Source of the DNA: Pseudoalteromonas sp. NC201
GTDB lineage: Bacteria > Pseudomonadota > Gammaproteobacteria > Enterobacterales > Alteromonadaceae
Direction: 5' to 3'
Assembly (NCBI RefSeq): GCF_002850255.1
Contig: NZ_CP022522.1
Location: 1,478,986-1,542,985, forward strand
DNA length: 64,000 nt
In this document: piece after piece, positions 18,557 to 26,525 of the stretch
Layout of the letters: each line of letters begins with the position of its first letter
How positions within the stretch are numbered: position 1 is the stretch's first letter
Position numbers and translations under genes: made by a program
The notes under the pieces: generated by a model
The model's input: the letters and a program-made list of their open reading frames with translations, nothing else
The model's database searches: none
What the model was told of the DNA's origin: nothing

Positions 18557-18579
18557 GGATGCGACAGATTGTCGCATCC
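18557..18579. terminator. Hairpin downstream of the EAL/HDOD gene
   Basis: Perfect 10-bp stem GGATGCGACA / TGTCGCATCC with a 3-base loop, plus an outer CTATCA / TGATAG pairing (18540-18545 with 18582-18587). It lies between the stop of the minus-strand EAL/HDOD gene and the start of the copper receptor. There is no T tract on the minus strand, so it may be only a weak terminator. Confidence 0.5.
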
Positions 18580-18588
18580 TTTGATAGG

Positions 18589-19809
18589 TTACTCTATCGC
18601 TTTTATTTGAGTGTCACTCCAAACTTGCGACTTTTGATATAGCTCTGCGATATTTTGGCTGGTTACGCCAAGAGATTTTGATATGGTTTCAACACTATCC
18701 CAATCACCTTTTTCCAGAGATTCTGCAAGGTCTAGATAGATACCAAAAGCACTCGGTTTCTTCAGTAAAGTTGATTTAATTTCTTGAGATAAGGGTAACT
18801 TCGTCAATAAACTGGCCATATCGTCATCAAGAATGGCGTCCATCAGTGACATCATACCAACCAAAAATGTACTCCCAGTATCGGAGACTTTGTTGGCCTT
18901 AGTTGCTATTGCTTCCATAAAGTGTGCACGCAATAATGAGAGTGAAAGCAGTTCTTTGGGCTTTTCTGTATTAAGCTGTGAAGCAAACAATAATGAGATC
19001 AGACGCTTAAGCTCATCACTACCGAGTACAACCAAGGCTTGTTTAATCGTCGATATCTCTGCTCGGCGTTTAAATACGGCACTATTTGCATAACGAAGAA
19101 GTTTGTAGCTTAGGTTTACATCACGCTCGAAGACCTGAGTGATCCTAGCAAGGTCGGGCTCAACGCTTGAAGTCTCATAAAGCAATTCAGCCATGGCTAA
19201 TTCCGAGGGGGCTAGTGCTTTGGTTTTGACCATCTCGGGTTTGGCAAAAAAGAAGCCTTGAAAATATTTGAATCCAAGCGACTTGGCGAGTTCAAACTGC
19301 TCGTAGGTTTCTACTTTTTCTGCCACTAAATCAATGTTAGGAAAATCCTGTATCGCGCCTTTAATGGCATGAATTTGGTCAAGGTTAGTCGCCAAAAAGT
19401 CGACTTTTATTTGGTCGATATAAGGAAAAAAATGGCGCCACACATTTTGGTGATGGTAATCGTCAAGCGCTAGTGTATAACCTTGCTCTTTTAGCTCTTT
19501 GACACAGGCTAAGAGCCGTTTGCCCGGTTGTACTGTTTCTAATATTTCTACAACAACTTGCTCGGGGGCGAGCATTTGTACATAACCTTTAGCAAGTGTT
19601 TCTAGGGTGAAGTTAATGTAGGCTGGCTGTTGATTGGTTAAATCATCTAGGCCAAAGGTAAACTGGCTGCCCTCAACTAACCGGCTTGTCGCTTCATCGC
19701 CGTCAATTTCGGGAAATACGTTACTTAATCCATCACGAAATAAAAGTTCGTAGCCAATCAATTCCCTTTGGACATCAAAAATTGGCTGACGAGCCGCGTA
19801 AAAGTACAT
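18589..19809 (-). CDS. EAL-HDOD signalling protein (YuxH type)
   Basis: A 406-residue protein with an N-terminal EAL-like domain (about residues 3-200) and a C-terminal HDOD domain (about 205-395). The EAL signature reads IGYELLFRDG, i.e. ELL rather than EAL. The downstream metal and catalytic positions are partly retained (LDDY, KVDFL, VAEKVET), but the family is frequently inactive as a phosphodiesterase. HDOD proteins of this kind act in c-di-GMP or chemotaxis-linked regulation. Whether this one cleaves c-di-GMP cannot be decided from sequence. It is transcribed alone, upstream of the copper receptor on the same strand. Confidence 0.85.
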   Translation of the reverse strand: MYFYAARQPIFDVQRELIGYELLFRDGLSNVFPEIDGDEATSRLVEGSQFTFGLDDLTNQQPAYINFTLETLAKGYVQMLAPEQVVVEILETVQPGKRLLACVKELKEQGYTLALDDYHHQNVWRHFFPYIDQIKVDFLATNLDQIHAIKGAIQDFPNIDLVAEKVETYEQFELAKSLGFKYFQGFFFAKPEMVKTKALAPSELAMAELLYETSSVEPDLARITQVFERDVNLSYKLLRYANSAVFKRRAEISTIKQALVVLGSDELKRLISLLFASQLNTEKPKELLSLSLLRAHFMEAIATKANKVSDTGSTFLVGMMSLMDAILDDDMASLLTKLPLSQEIKSTLLKKPSAFGIYLDLAESLEKGDWDSVETISKSLGVTSQNIAELYQKSQVWSDTQIKAIE

Positions 19810-20128
19810 AGATACTACCGTCCAAACAAAATGCTATTGGCTTTAATATAAGGTAAAAGCGCAGTCAGGTCACGCTGGGAAATTGAGTTTACAGAATATG
19901 GGTAAATACAGAGCATAGGGTGAATGATAATTAACCAGTTGAATTAGGTACAAATAAAATACTATTTTGGTCAATAGTCTCAGGTGGTTGGGTGTATGGT
20001 TTGTGCGTGTTATAGTGAGGTCTTTATGTTTTTGGCTTTTATTCAAAGTGAGTTAGAAATCGAATAATTAAGTGATAGAAAAAGCTCACATTTGGAGAAG
20101 AGCCCAACTAACAATTTAGGAGGCTAAT
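19810..20128. other. Intergenic region, divergent promoters for the EAL/HDOD gene and putP
   Basis: An AT-rich, 319-base non-coding stretch between diverging genes. The only confident element is the strong ribosome site TTAGGAGG at 20116-20123 that fixes the putP TTG start. No RNA gene or repeat is evident. Confidence 0.6.
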
Positions 20129-21610
20129 TTGGAGATTGGTACGATAATCTCTCTCGCACTGTATTTTATTGCGATGCTGGGAATTGGGTTATATGCATAT
20201 AAAAAGTCGACCAGTGATGTGTCTGGCTACATGTTGGGTGGCCGTAGTCTGCCACCAAGTGTAGCAGCTCTTTCAGCAGGTGCATCCGACATGAGTGGTT
20301 GGATCTTGATGGGTCTACCTGGCGCAATGTTCCTCTATGGTTTTAGCAGTACATGGATTGCAATTGGCCTTGTGATTGGTGCTTGGCTCAACTATTTATT
20401 GGTCGCTCCGCGCCTGCGTGTTTACACAGAGTATGCAAATGATGCGATCACCATTCCTGACTATTTTGCCAATCGTTTCGAAGATAAAGGAAATGCGTTA
20501 AGAATAGTCTCTGCGTTAGTGATCATTGTTTTCTTCACGCTATATACCTCTTCTGGCGTGGTTGCCGGTGGCAAGCTGTTCGAAAGTTCATTTGGCATGA
20601 GTTATGAGAGCGGCTTATATATCACAACTAGTGTTGTTGTGCTTTATACTTTATTCGGTGGCTTTTTAGCGGTAAGTCTGACTGACTTTGTCCAAGGCTG
20701 TATCATGTTTATCGCTTTGATTTTAGTGCCTGTAGTTACCTTCTCATTACTCGATAATCCACTTTCTCAAACACTGAACGAGTTAAATCCGTCGATGTTA
20801 ACTTGGGTGGGATCAGCTGGCGCAATAGGCATTATTTCTGCAATGTCTTGGGGTCTTGGATATTTTGGTCAACCCCATATTATCGTGCGCTTTATGTCTG
20901 TTCGAAGTGTTAAAGATATGCCAACAGCGCGCCGTATAGGTATGAGCTGGATGATAGTCGCAGCTCTCGGTGCCGTGGGCACTGGTTTGTTTGGTGCTGC
21001 TTATGCACATGAGCAGGGGATTGTTGTAGACGATGCTGAGACCATTTTCTTGATTTTATCCCAGTTATTGTTTCACCCATTGATTGCGGGATTCTTACTT
21101 GCAGCTATTCTTGCCGCAATTATGAGTACCATTTCTTCGCAGTTATTAGTGAGTTCGAGCTCGTTAACTGAAGACTTTTATAAGATATTCTTGAACAAAA
21201 ATGCTTCGGATAAAGAACTTGTGCTTGTTGGTCGTATCAGTGTACTAGTTGTAGCGCTTGCTGCCATTTATCTTGCGTACGACAGAGATAGCTCGATTCT
21301 AGATCTTGTGAGTAATGCTTGGGCTGGTTTTGGTGCGGCATTTGGCCCGCTAGTATTGATAAGCTTATTCTGGTCTCGTATGAACTTTGCTGGAGCACTC
21401 GCCGGCATGGTATCTGGTGCGGTGACTGTGTTGGTATGGATCTACGGTCCGTTTACTTATAATGGCGAGCCGCTTAGTGCGACATTATATGAAATTGTCC
21501 CAGGATTTATTGTTGCGACAGTCGCTATCTTTGCTGTTAGCCTACTGACCAAGGAACCAAGTAAAGAGATCACTACCTTATTTAATAAAGTAGAAAACGC
21601 GCTTGATTAA
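20129..21610 (+). CDS. putP: Sodium/proline symporter PutP
   Basis: A sodium:solute symporter family (SSS) transporter with about 13 membrane helices, importing proline with Na+. Diagnostic segments include YMLGGRSLPPSVAALSAGASDMSGW (helix 2, Na+/proline site), FGQPHIIVRFMSVRS and AIMSTISSQLLVSSSSLTEDFY (helix 8 with the Na+-binding serine/threonines). Length (493) matches PutP. Translation starts at TTG 20129, preceded by an excellent Shine-Dalgarno 5 bases upstream; there is no nearby in-frame ATG that would keep helix 1. A strong terminator follows. No putA is in the window. Confidence 0.94.
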   Translation: MEIGTIISLALYFIAMLGIGLYAYKKSTSDVSGYMLGGRSLPPSVAALSAGASDMSGWILMGLPGAMFLYGFSSTWIAIGLVIGAWLNYLLVAPRLRVYTEYANDAITIPDYFANRFEDKGNALRIVSALVIIVFFTLYTSSGVVAGGKLFESSFGMSYESGLYITTSVVVLYTLFGGFLAVSLTDFVQGCIMFIALILVPVVTFSLLDNPLSQTLNELNPSMLTWVGSAGAIGIISAMSWGLGYFGQPHIIVRFMSVRSVKDMPTARRIGMSWMIVAALGAVGTGLFGAAYAHEQGIVVDDAETIFLILSQLLFHPLIAGFLLAAILAAIMSTISSQLLVSSSSLTEDFYKIFLNKNASDKELVLVGRISVLVVALAAIYLAYDRDSSILDLVSNAWAGFGAAFGPLVLISLFWSRMNFAGALAGMVSGAVTVLVWIYGPFTYNGEPLSATLYEIVPGFIVATVAIFAVSLLTKEPSKEITTLFNKVENALD

Positions 21611-21627
21611 AGTCGGTTGAAGCGGAC

Positions 21628-21656
21628 AAAAAACGGAGCATTCAGCTCCGTTTTTT
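21628..21656. terminator. Bidirectional terminator between putP and bcp
   Basis: A 12-bp stem AAAAAACGGAGC / GCTCCGTTTTTT with loop ATTCA. The A and T tracts make it work for both converging genes. Confidence 0.93.
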
Positions 21657-21695
21657 ATTTCTCAAATATACGTATATACGGCTTAACGAGTCACT

Positions 21696-22169
21696 TTAAG
21701 CGTGTTCTTTCAAGTGGTTAATCACGACTTCATGGTGGTCTTTGGTTTTAAACTTATTGAACACGTGCTTGATGGTACCGTCTTGACCGACTAAGAAAGA
21801 TAGGCGATGAATACCGTCATACTCTTTACCCATGAATTTCTTTAAGCCCCACACACCAAACTCATCGGCTACCGTGTGGTCTTCATCCGAAAGTAAGTCA
21901 AAGTTAAGCTCTTTTTTGTTTTCAAAGTTCTTTAACTTTTTCACAGCATCTGGACTAATGCCAACGGCTACGGTGTTTAATTCAGCCAGTTCAGTTTTGT
22001 GGTCACGCAGATTTTCAGCTTGAACGGTACAGCCTGGGGTCAATGCTTTAGGGTAAAAATAGACTAAAACTTGATGTGACTTTAATAAAGTAGCAAGCTC
22101 AACGGTCTCGTCGTTTTGGTTTTGCAGTGAGAATAATGGTGCTTTATCACCGACTTTCAAAGTATTCAT
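21696..22169 (-). CDS. bcp: Peroxiredoxin Bcp (thioredoxin-dependent thiol peroxidase), single-cysteine form
   Basis: A 157-residue AhpC/TSA-family peroxidase that reduces hydrogen and organic peroxides. The peroxidatic cysteine is Cys47 in KALTPGCTVQ. The resolving cysteine found five residues later in E. coli Bcp is replaced (AENLRD instead of ACGLRD), and no other cysteine occurs, so this enzyme must use an external thiol for resolution. It is the second gene after gcvR, starting 9 bases after the gcvR stop, the same gcvR-bcp pairing as in many gammaproteobacteria. Confidence 0.93.
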   Translation of the reverse strand: MNTLKVGDKAPLFSLQNQNDETVELATLLKSHQVLVYFYPKALTPGCTVQAENLRDHKTELAELNTVAVGISPDAVKKLKNFENKKELNFDLLSDEDHTVADEFGVWGLKKFMGKEYDGIHRLSFLVGQDGTIKHVFNKFKTKDHHEVVINHLKEHA

Positions 22170-22178
22170 AGTAAATCC

Positions 22179-22712
22179 TTAGCGAATGCGTCTGAATATA
22201 TAGTCTACGTTTAAGGAGTGTGAAAGATCTTCGAACTGAACTTTAAAGTTATCGATATCCACATCTACAGGAATATTAAACTCGAGCTCGCAGCGCATAT
22301 GTAGCTCGTCTTCTTGCTCAAAGGTATCTGACTTCAGTGAACAAATATTCACCCCTTGCGCTGCGAAATAGCGTGTTACTTTACTTAACGTACCAGGAGT
22401 ATCTAACCCTTCATATTCCAAAGTATAACCTGCACTGTATTCGCCTTGTTGATGGCTTGCGGTGCGTTTCATCATCGTTAAAAGGCCAAGCTCCATCCCT
22501 TTGGCAGGTAAAGTGTGCTCGACACGACTGATAGACGCCATGTCACCGGCAAGTAGCATGATAAAGGTAAACTCATTGCCCAATATTGCAATTCGACTGT
22601 CAATAATATTACAGTTGCAGTCACTCACAAGCTGTGTCAATTCGCCAACAATACCAGATCTGTCTTCTCCAATGGCGGTTAAGACAAGTTGATGGTTTGC
22701 ATGCATGGTCAT
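22179..22712 (-). CDS. gcvR: Glycine cleavage system regulator GcvR (two ACT domains)
   Basis: A 177-residue protein with two ACT-like domains: about residues 6-75 (LVLTAIGEDRSGIVGELTQLV) and about 88-165 (TLEYEGLDTPGTLSKVTRYF). GcvR interacts with GcvA to repress the gcv operon when glycine is low. ATG 22712 has AGAGG at 7 bases and is preferred to an upstream in-frame TTG (22745). It is followed by bcp. dapA, which normally diverges from gcvR, is absent here. Confidence 0.9.
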   Translation of the reverse strand: MTMHANHQLVLTAIGEDRSGIVGELTQLVSDCNCNIIDSRIAILGNEFTFIMLLAGDMASISRVEHTLPAKGMELGLLTMMKRTASHQQGEYSAGYTLEYEGLDTPGTLSKVTRYFAAQGVNICSLKSDTFEQEDELHMRCELEFNIPVDVDIDNFKVQFEDLSHSLNVDYIFRRIR

Positions 22713-23044
22713 TTTGGAACCTCTGATTTCACGTAATGCGCTCAAGGTTAATAATTAACGCGAAATACTACCATATCTGAGTTTTAGCGCTAGCGGGTTG
22801 TAATAAAAAATAGAATTGTGCTTGCTGGACATGGTTGCTTGTTTTTCTAATGTATGACAAGTAACATAGGGCAAAATTTTGGCTATGAAATACGTGTTCC
22901 CAATATATTTGATGGGACATTCGATGTCATAGCACTAACAATTCAGAGATTGTCAATTTTTGGCAACTTTGTGTGAACCAATTCGGCAATCCTAAATCAT
23001 AACTTTGATTCGAATAATAATAGGGTTTGCTAAGGAGTAAATGA
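22713..23044. other. Intergenic region between gcvR and bamC where dapA is expected
   Basis: 332 non-coding, AT-rich bases between divergent genes. It contains only the bamC ribosome site AAGGAG (23032-23037). No recognisable dapA fragment was seen. Confidence 0.55.
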
Positions 23045-24103
23045 GTGCAGTATTGGATCCCAAAATCACTGGTTCTTGGAATTGCCGTGAGTCTAAGCGG
23101 CTGTAGTATTTTCACAAATGATGCACATCATGAAAGAAATTATCGTGCAAATGCTCCGGTGAAAGCCCCTGAAGGCTTGTCTCAACCTTACCGAGATCCT
23201 GAGTTTGCCATGCCAGTTGGTCAATACGAGAACACGGCCGAGCCGGTAAGTTATCGTGCACCGCAGCAAGTATTGACGGTTGCGCAAGGTAGTTGGGTCG
23301 AGCAGGGTGAAGACGCCGCAAGGATTTATTTTGATAAAAATGATGGGATAGAGGATTTACCAGCATTTATTTGGCGCGCCGTGGACGGCGTCGTCGCAAT
23401 GCATAACGCTGGGTTTGAAAGTGATAACAAGGCACAAGGGACAGTGACGACAACTTGGTATTCACTGATCCAACCAAAAGACGGCTGGTTTTGGGAAGAA
23501 AGTGTAGAGCCGTCTAAGCAAAAATTTAAATTTACCCTTGAACAGAAAGAGCACCAGCGTACCGCATCAATTCGTGCAGAGTTGATAGATTATCAAGGCG
23601 ATGACGAGTTAACTGCGCTTCAAAAGAACCACTTAGAGGTACGAGCGCTTAATGAAGTTGTGACCGAATTTGACTATCAATATCGTTTACTACAAGTTGA
23701 AATGCGTAAGCGCCAAGGTGTACTGGCACTTGAACTTGGGTTTGACAAGAATGGTGATTCGGCGCTGCTGACTGAAAAAGGTCAAGAAGCGGTACTTGAT
23801 CGCTTCTCTAACTTCCTAGAAAGAAGTAACTTTACGGTTGTTCGTGTCGATAGGGAAAAGCAGGAAGTTTTGGTTCGTTACGAAGCGCCTGAAAGCAGTG
23901 TTTGGGATTCTATTTGGGGTGAAGAAGCGGTTGTATTACCGATTGATAATGGTGATTACACGATAAAGATCGCTCAAGCGCAGGACACGCGTACTTCCAT
24001 TACCTGGAAGGATAGCGAGGGGAATGTACTTGATGCAAACACCATGAATAACCTGCATCAAGCCTTGATCACTTTGCTAAGGCAAAAAGGTCTAACGATT
24101 TAA
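23045..24103 (+). CDS. bamC: Outer-membrane assembly lipoprotein BamC (NlpB)
   Basis: A lipoprotein of the BAM complex that inserts beta-barrel proteins. The signal peptide ends in the lipobox SLSGCS (Cys 18). A long unstructured N-terminal segment follows, as in E. coli BamC, then two helix-grip domains (WVEQGEDAARIYFDKNDGIEDLPAFIWRAVDG and the C-terminal ...NMNNLHQALITLLRQKGL region). GTG 23045 is the start, 7 bases after AAGGAG; an overlapping ATG at 23041 is in another frame. Usually bamC is co-transcribed with dapA, but here it has its own leader. Confidence 0.9.
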   Translation: MQYWIPKSLVLGIAVSLSGCSIFTNDAHHERNYRANAPVKAPEGLSQPYRDPEFAMPVGQYENTAEPVSYRAPQQVLTVAQGSWVEQGEDAARIYFDKNDGIEDLPAFIWRAVDGVVAMHNAGFESDNKAQGTVTTTWYSLIQPKDGWFWEESVEPSKQKFKFTLEQKEHQRTASIRAELIDYQGDDELTALQKNHLEVRALNEVVTEFDYQYRLLQVEMRKRQGVLALELGFDKNGDSALLTEKGQEAVLDRFSNFLERSNFTVVRVDREKQEVLVRYEAPESSVWDSIWGEEAVVLPIDNGDYTIKIAQAQDTRTSITWKDSEGNVLDANTMNNLHQALITLLRQKGLTI

Positions 24104-24124
24104 TAAATATAATAATTTAAAAAC

Positions 24125-24156
24125 GAAAAGAGCTTCGGCTCTTTTCTTTGTTTTTG
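24125..24156 (+). terminator. bamC terminator
   Basis: A 9-bp stem GAAAAGAGC / GCTCTTTTC closed by a TTCG tetraloop and followed by a T-rich run. Confidence 0.92.
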
Positions 24157-24168
24157 TGGAAGTAAAAA

Positions 24169-25539
24169 ATGACAGAGAGCACTATGACACCACGCTCCAC
24201 TTTACAAACGTGGTTTGCGTTTATCGTACCGTCATTGATTGGTATTTTTTTGTTTATGACGCCAGTAGCGGTCGGGGAGGCAATGACTATCCCGATTGCA
24301 GTGATGGCAAAATGGTTGCAAGCGCAACTAGCCCCTTTTATGAAAGACATGATCGTTGCAATAGTATGTATTACTGGGATCATGAGTCTGGTGGTTAAAC
24401 TCCTAAGACCCCAAGCGCTATTAAAAATAACCATAATAAGACACCTATTCGATGTAAGCTGGATTTGGTTAATAACCCGACTAGTTGGTATGGTGTTTAT
24501 TGTGCTTACCTTCAATGGTGTTGGTCCAGAAGCGATCCATTCGGAAAATACAGGGGCGTTAGTGCTCAATGATCTTTTGCCCGTGCTATTTTGTGTATTC
24601 ATTTTAGCCGGACTATTGCTGCCACTCCTGCTTAACTTTGGCTTGCTTGAGATGGTTGGTACGCTTCTGACCAAAGTGATGCGCCCTTTATTCGGGGTGC
24701 CAGGACGTAGTGCAGTAAACTGTGTTGCATCTTGGCTTGGTGATGGCAGTGTCGGTATTTTGATGACCGCTCGCCAATACGAAGATAAGCATTACACACA
24801 ACGAGAAGCGGCAATCATTGGTACTACATTCTCTGCGGTTTCAATCACTTTTTGCTTAGTCGTTATTGGCCAAGTCAAACTTGAACACCTGTTTGCTCCA
24901 TTTTATCTTACCGTATGCGCAGCTGGCTTTGTTGCCGCGATTATTGTGCCGCGTTTACCACCGCTCAGATTTAAAAAAGATATTTATGTTGATGGTAGTG
25001 ATCATAATGAAGATTCTGAAGCTGTGCCTAAAGGGAAGGGGTTGTTTAGCCACTCCCTAGATATAGCGCTTACCAAGGCTAAAACGGCTCCTGGGGTGAA
25101 AGGAACACTAGAAGAAGGCCTGCACAACGCATTAGATATGGTGTTTGCTGTGTTACCTGTAGTGATGGCTGTAGGTACTTTTGCGTTGATTATTGCTGAG
25201 CATACGCCAGTATTTCAATATTTAGGCACACCTTTCGTTCCTTACCTCGAGCTACTCAATGTGGCAGAGGCAGAAAAGGCCGCGCAGACAATAGTTGTCG
25301 GCTTTGCGGATATGTTTATTCCGTCAATTCTTGCCGCAGGTTCCATTGAAAGCGATACCACCCGATTTATCGTTGCTGCCATGAGCGTAACTCAGCTTAT
25401 TTATATGTCAGAAGTTGGCGCGTTGCTGCTTGGCAGCAAAATCCCGGTGAACTTATGGGAGCTATTCCTAATCTTTATCTTGAGAACACTTGTTACTCTG
25501 CCTGTCATCGTCTTCATGGCCAAGTGGTTAGTTGGCTAA
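24169..25539 (+). CDS. YjiH-family membrane protein with nucleoside-recognition (Gate) domains
   Basis: A 456-residue inner-membrane protein with about ten helices. It contains the Gate/nucleoside-recognition fold seen in spore maturation and nucleoside transport proteins (LLTKVMRPLFGVPGRSAVNCVASWLGDGSVGILMT, and a second repeat near the C-terminus FADMFIPSILAAGSI). Similarity is to YjiH/YjiG-type proteins, whose substrate is not known. ATG 24169 has GGAAG upstream. It stands alone between a terminator and a 450-base gap. Confidence 0.8.
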   Translation: MTESTMTPRSTLQTWFAFIVPSLIGIFLFMTPVAVGEAMTIPIAVMAKWLQAQLAPFMKDMIVAIVCITGIMSLVVKLLRPQALLKITIIRHLFDVSWIWLITRLVGMVFIVLTFNGVGPEAIHSENTGALVLNDLLPVLFCVFILAGLLLPLLLNFGLLEMVGTLLTKVMRPLFGVPGRSAVNCVASWLGDGSVGILMTARQYEDKHYTQREAAIIGTTFSAVSITFCLVVIGQVKLEHLFAPFYLTVCAAGFVAAIIVPRLPPLRFKKDIYVDGSDHNEDSEAVPKGKGLFSHSLDIALTKAKTAPGVKGTLEEGLHNALDMVFAVLPVVMAVGTFALIIAEHTPVFQYLGTPFVPYLELLNVAEAEKAAQTIVVGFADMFIPSILAAGSIESDTTRFIVAAMSVTQLIYMSEVGALLLGSKIPVNLWELFLIFILRTLVTLPVIVFMAKWLVG

Positions 25540-25932
25540 AACAGGACACTCAGTAACAGAGTATACTGATAACCCACAATATTTACCCGCCTAAATATTG
25601 TGGGTCAGTTGACTAACTTCATACAGATATTCATTATTCTATTTCTCCCCATAACCAATTGGTACTAAAAATAAGCTATTAAATTCCCTCCTCGAGCAAT
25701 CATCGCTAAAGCTATAGCCTAAGGCACGGGGCCTAAATTGGTATAACTTAAGTTTCAGCCAATGCTTGTATTTTTAATAGGCAATTTTATAAAGAATAGT
25801 AAGTATACGAGTTTAGGTTAGTTATAAAATAATGGATTTCAAAATACGGAGGTCACTTTTGATCTAGCCATATCTGAGGTTTTAGGGGGTAGCAGAAAAT
25901 ATAGTCATCAGTGTATTAGGCTTTTGAAGCGT
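25540..25932. other. Intergenic region with an isolated 13-bp stem
   Basis: Nearly 400 AT-rich bases without a gene. It holds a perfect inverted repeat, CCCACAATATTTA / TAAATATTGTGGG (25573-25604, 6-base loop, no T tract), probably the 3' end of the YjiH transcript. It also holds the 14-mer TAAATTGGTATAAC (25734-25747), which recurs after htpG. Confidence 0.5.
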
Positions 25933-25959
25933 AAAAAAGCCCCATTCTAAATGAGGCTT
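25933..25959 (-). terminator. Terminator of the subtilase/chaperone operon
   Basis: On the minus strand, AAGCCTCATT / AATGGGGCTT (one G-T pair) with a 3-base loop and a run of T. It lies 28 bases after the stop codon of the small exported protein. Confidence 0.85.
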
Positions 25960-25986
25960 GAGAAAAATTAGTGTTTGACAGGAAAA

Positions 25987-26511
25987 TTATCTAGATGTGT
26001 ATAAAGTACCTAACACTTCAATTCTAGCTTCAACTACCTTTCCTGATTGCTTCAGTTCAGCAAGTTTACCTAGTAAATCTTGGTTGCTGTTTACACTAAC
26101 AACAGCAATTCGGCCACCGTCATACGTATTTTCAACAGCAACGCCGTACTCACTTGCTAATTCGCGTGCAGACGCATTGTCTTTCATAAGCAGGTTGATG
26201 TTACCAGATACTGGAGCAATCTCACCATTGAATATATTTTTAACTAAAGAGCCTTTAGTAAATAACTGGCTGATAGACGTCGACTTGACTAGCGCTTTTT
26301 CACCTTTTTGGCTAATTACAGCACTAGGATCTGCAATGGCTAACGGAACTAATGCATAGTCAGACATAATCTTATAAGCACCAAAATCAGGCTTTTCAAA
26401 ATTTGCCACTTTGTTTGCTTTCTCCAGTTTAGGAGTCAAGTTGTCTCGAGCCTCTGCTTGAGTTAAGAATAGTGAAGTTGTAATTAATGCCGCGATTTTT
26501 AACTTGTTCAT
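25987..26511 (-). CDS. Small exported protein, probable dedicated chaperone/inhibitor of the adjacent subtilase (ORF2-like)
   Basis: A 174-residue protein with a Sec signal peptide (about residues 1-21, ...LTQAEA|RD). The C-terminal ~75 residues form a small alpha/beta unit (ASELASEYGVAVENTYDGG-like segment, then LAELKQSGKVVEARIEVLG) reminiscent of subtilase propeptide/inhibitor folds. The gene begins 14 bases after the stop of the kexin-like protease and shares its terminator. In Aeromonas sobria the kexin-like protease ASP needs the neighbouring secreted ORF2 as an external chaperone; the same arrangement here suggests that role (inference). ATG 26511 is preferred over an upstream GTG because GGAG lies 8 bases ahead. 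Confidence 0.65.
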   Translation of the reverse strand: MNKLKIAALITTSLFLTQAEARDNLTPKLEKANKVANFEKPDFGAYKIMSDYALVPLAIADPSAVISQKGEKALVKSTSISQLFTKGSLVKNIFNGEIAPVSGNINLLMKDNASARELASEYGVAVENTYDGGRIAVVSVNSNQDLLGKLAELKQSGKVVEARIEVLGTLYTSR

Positions 26512-26525
26512 AGTATACACTCCAA

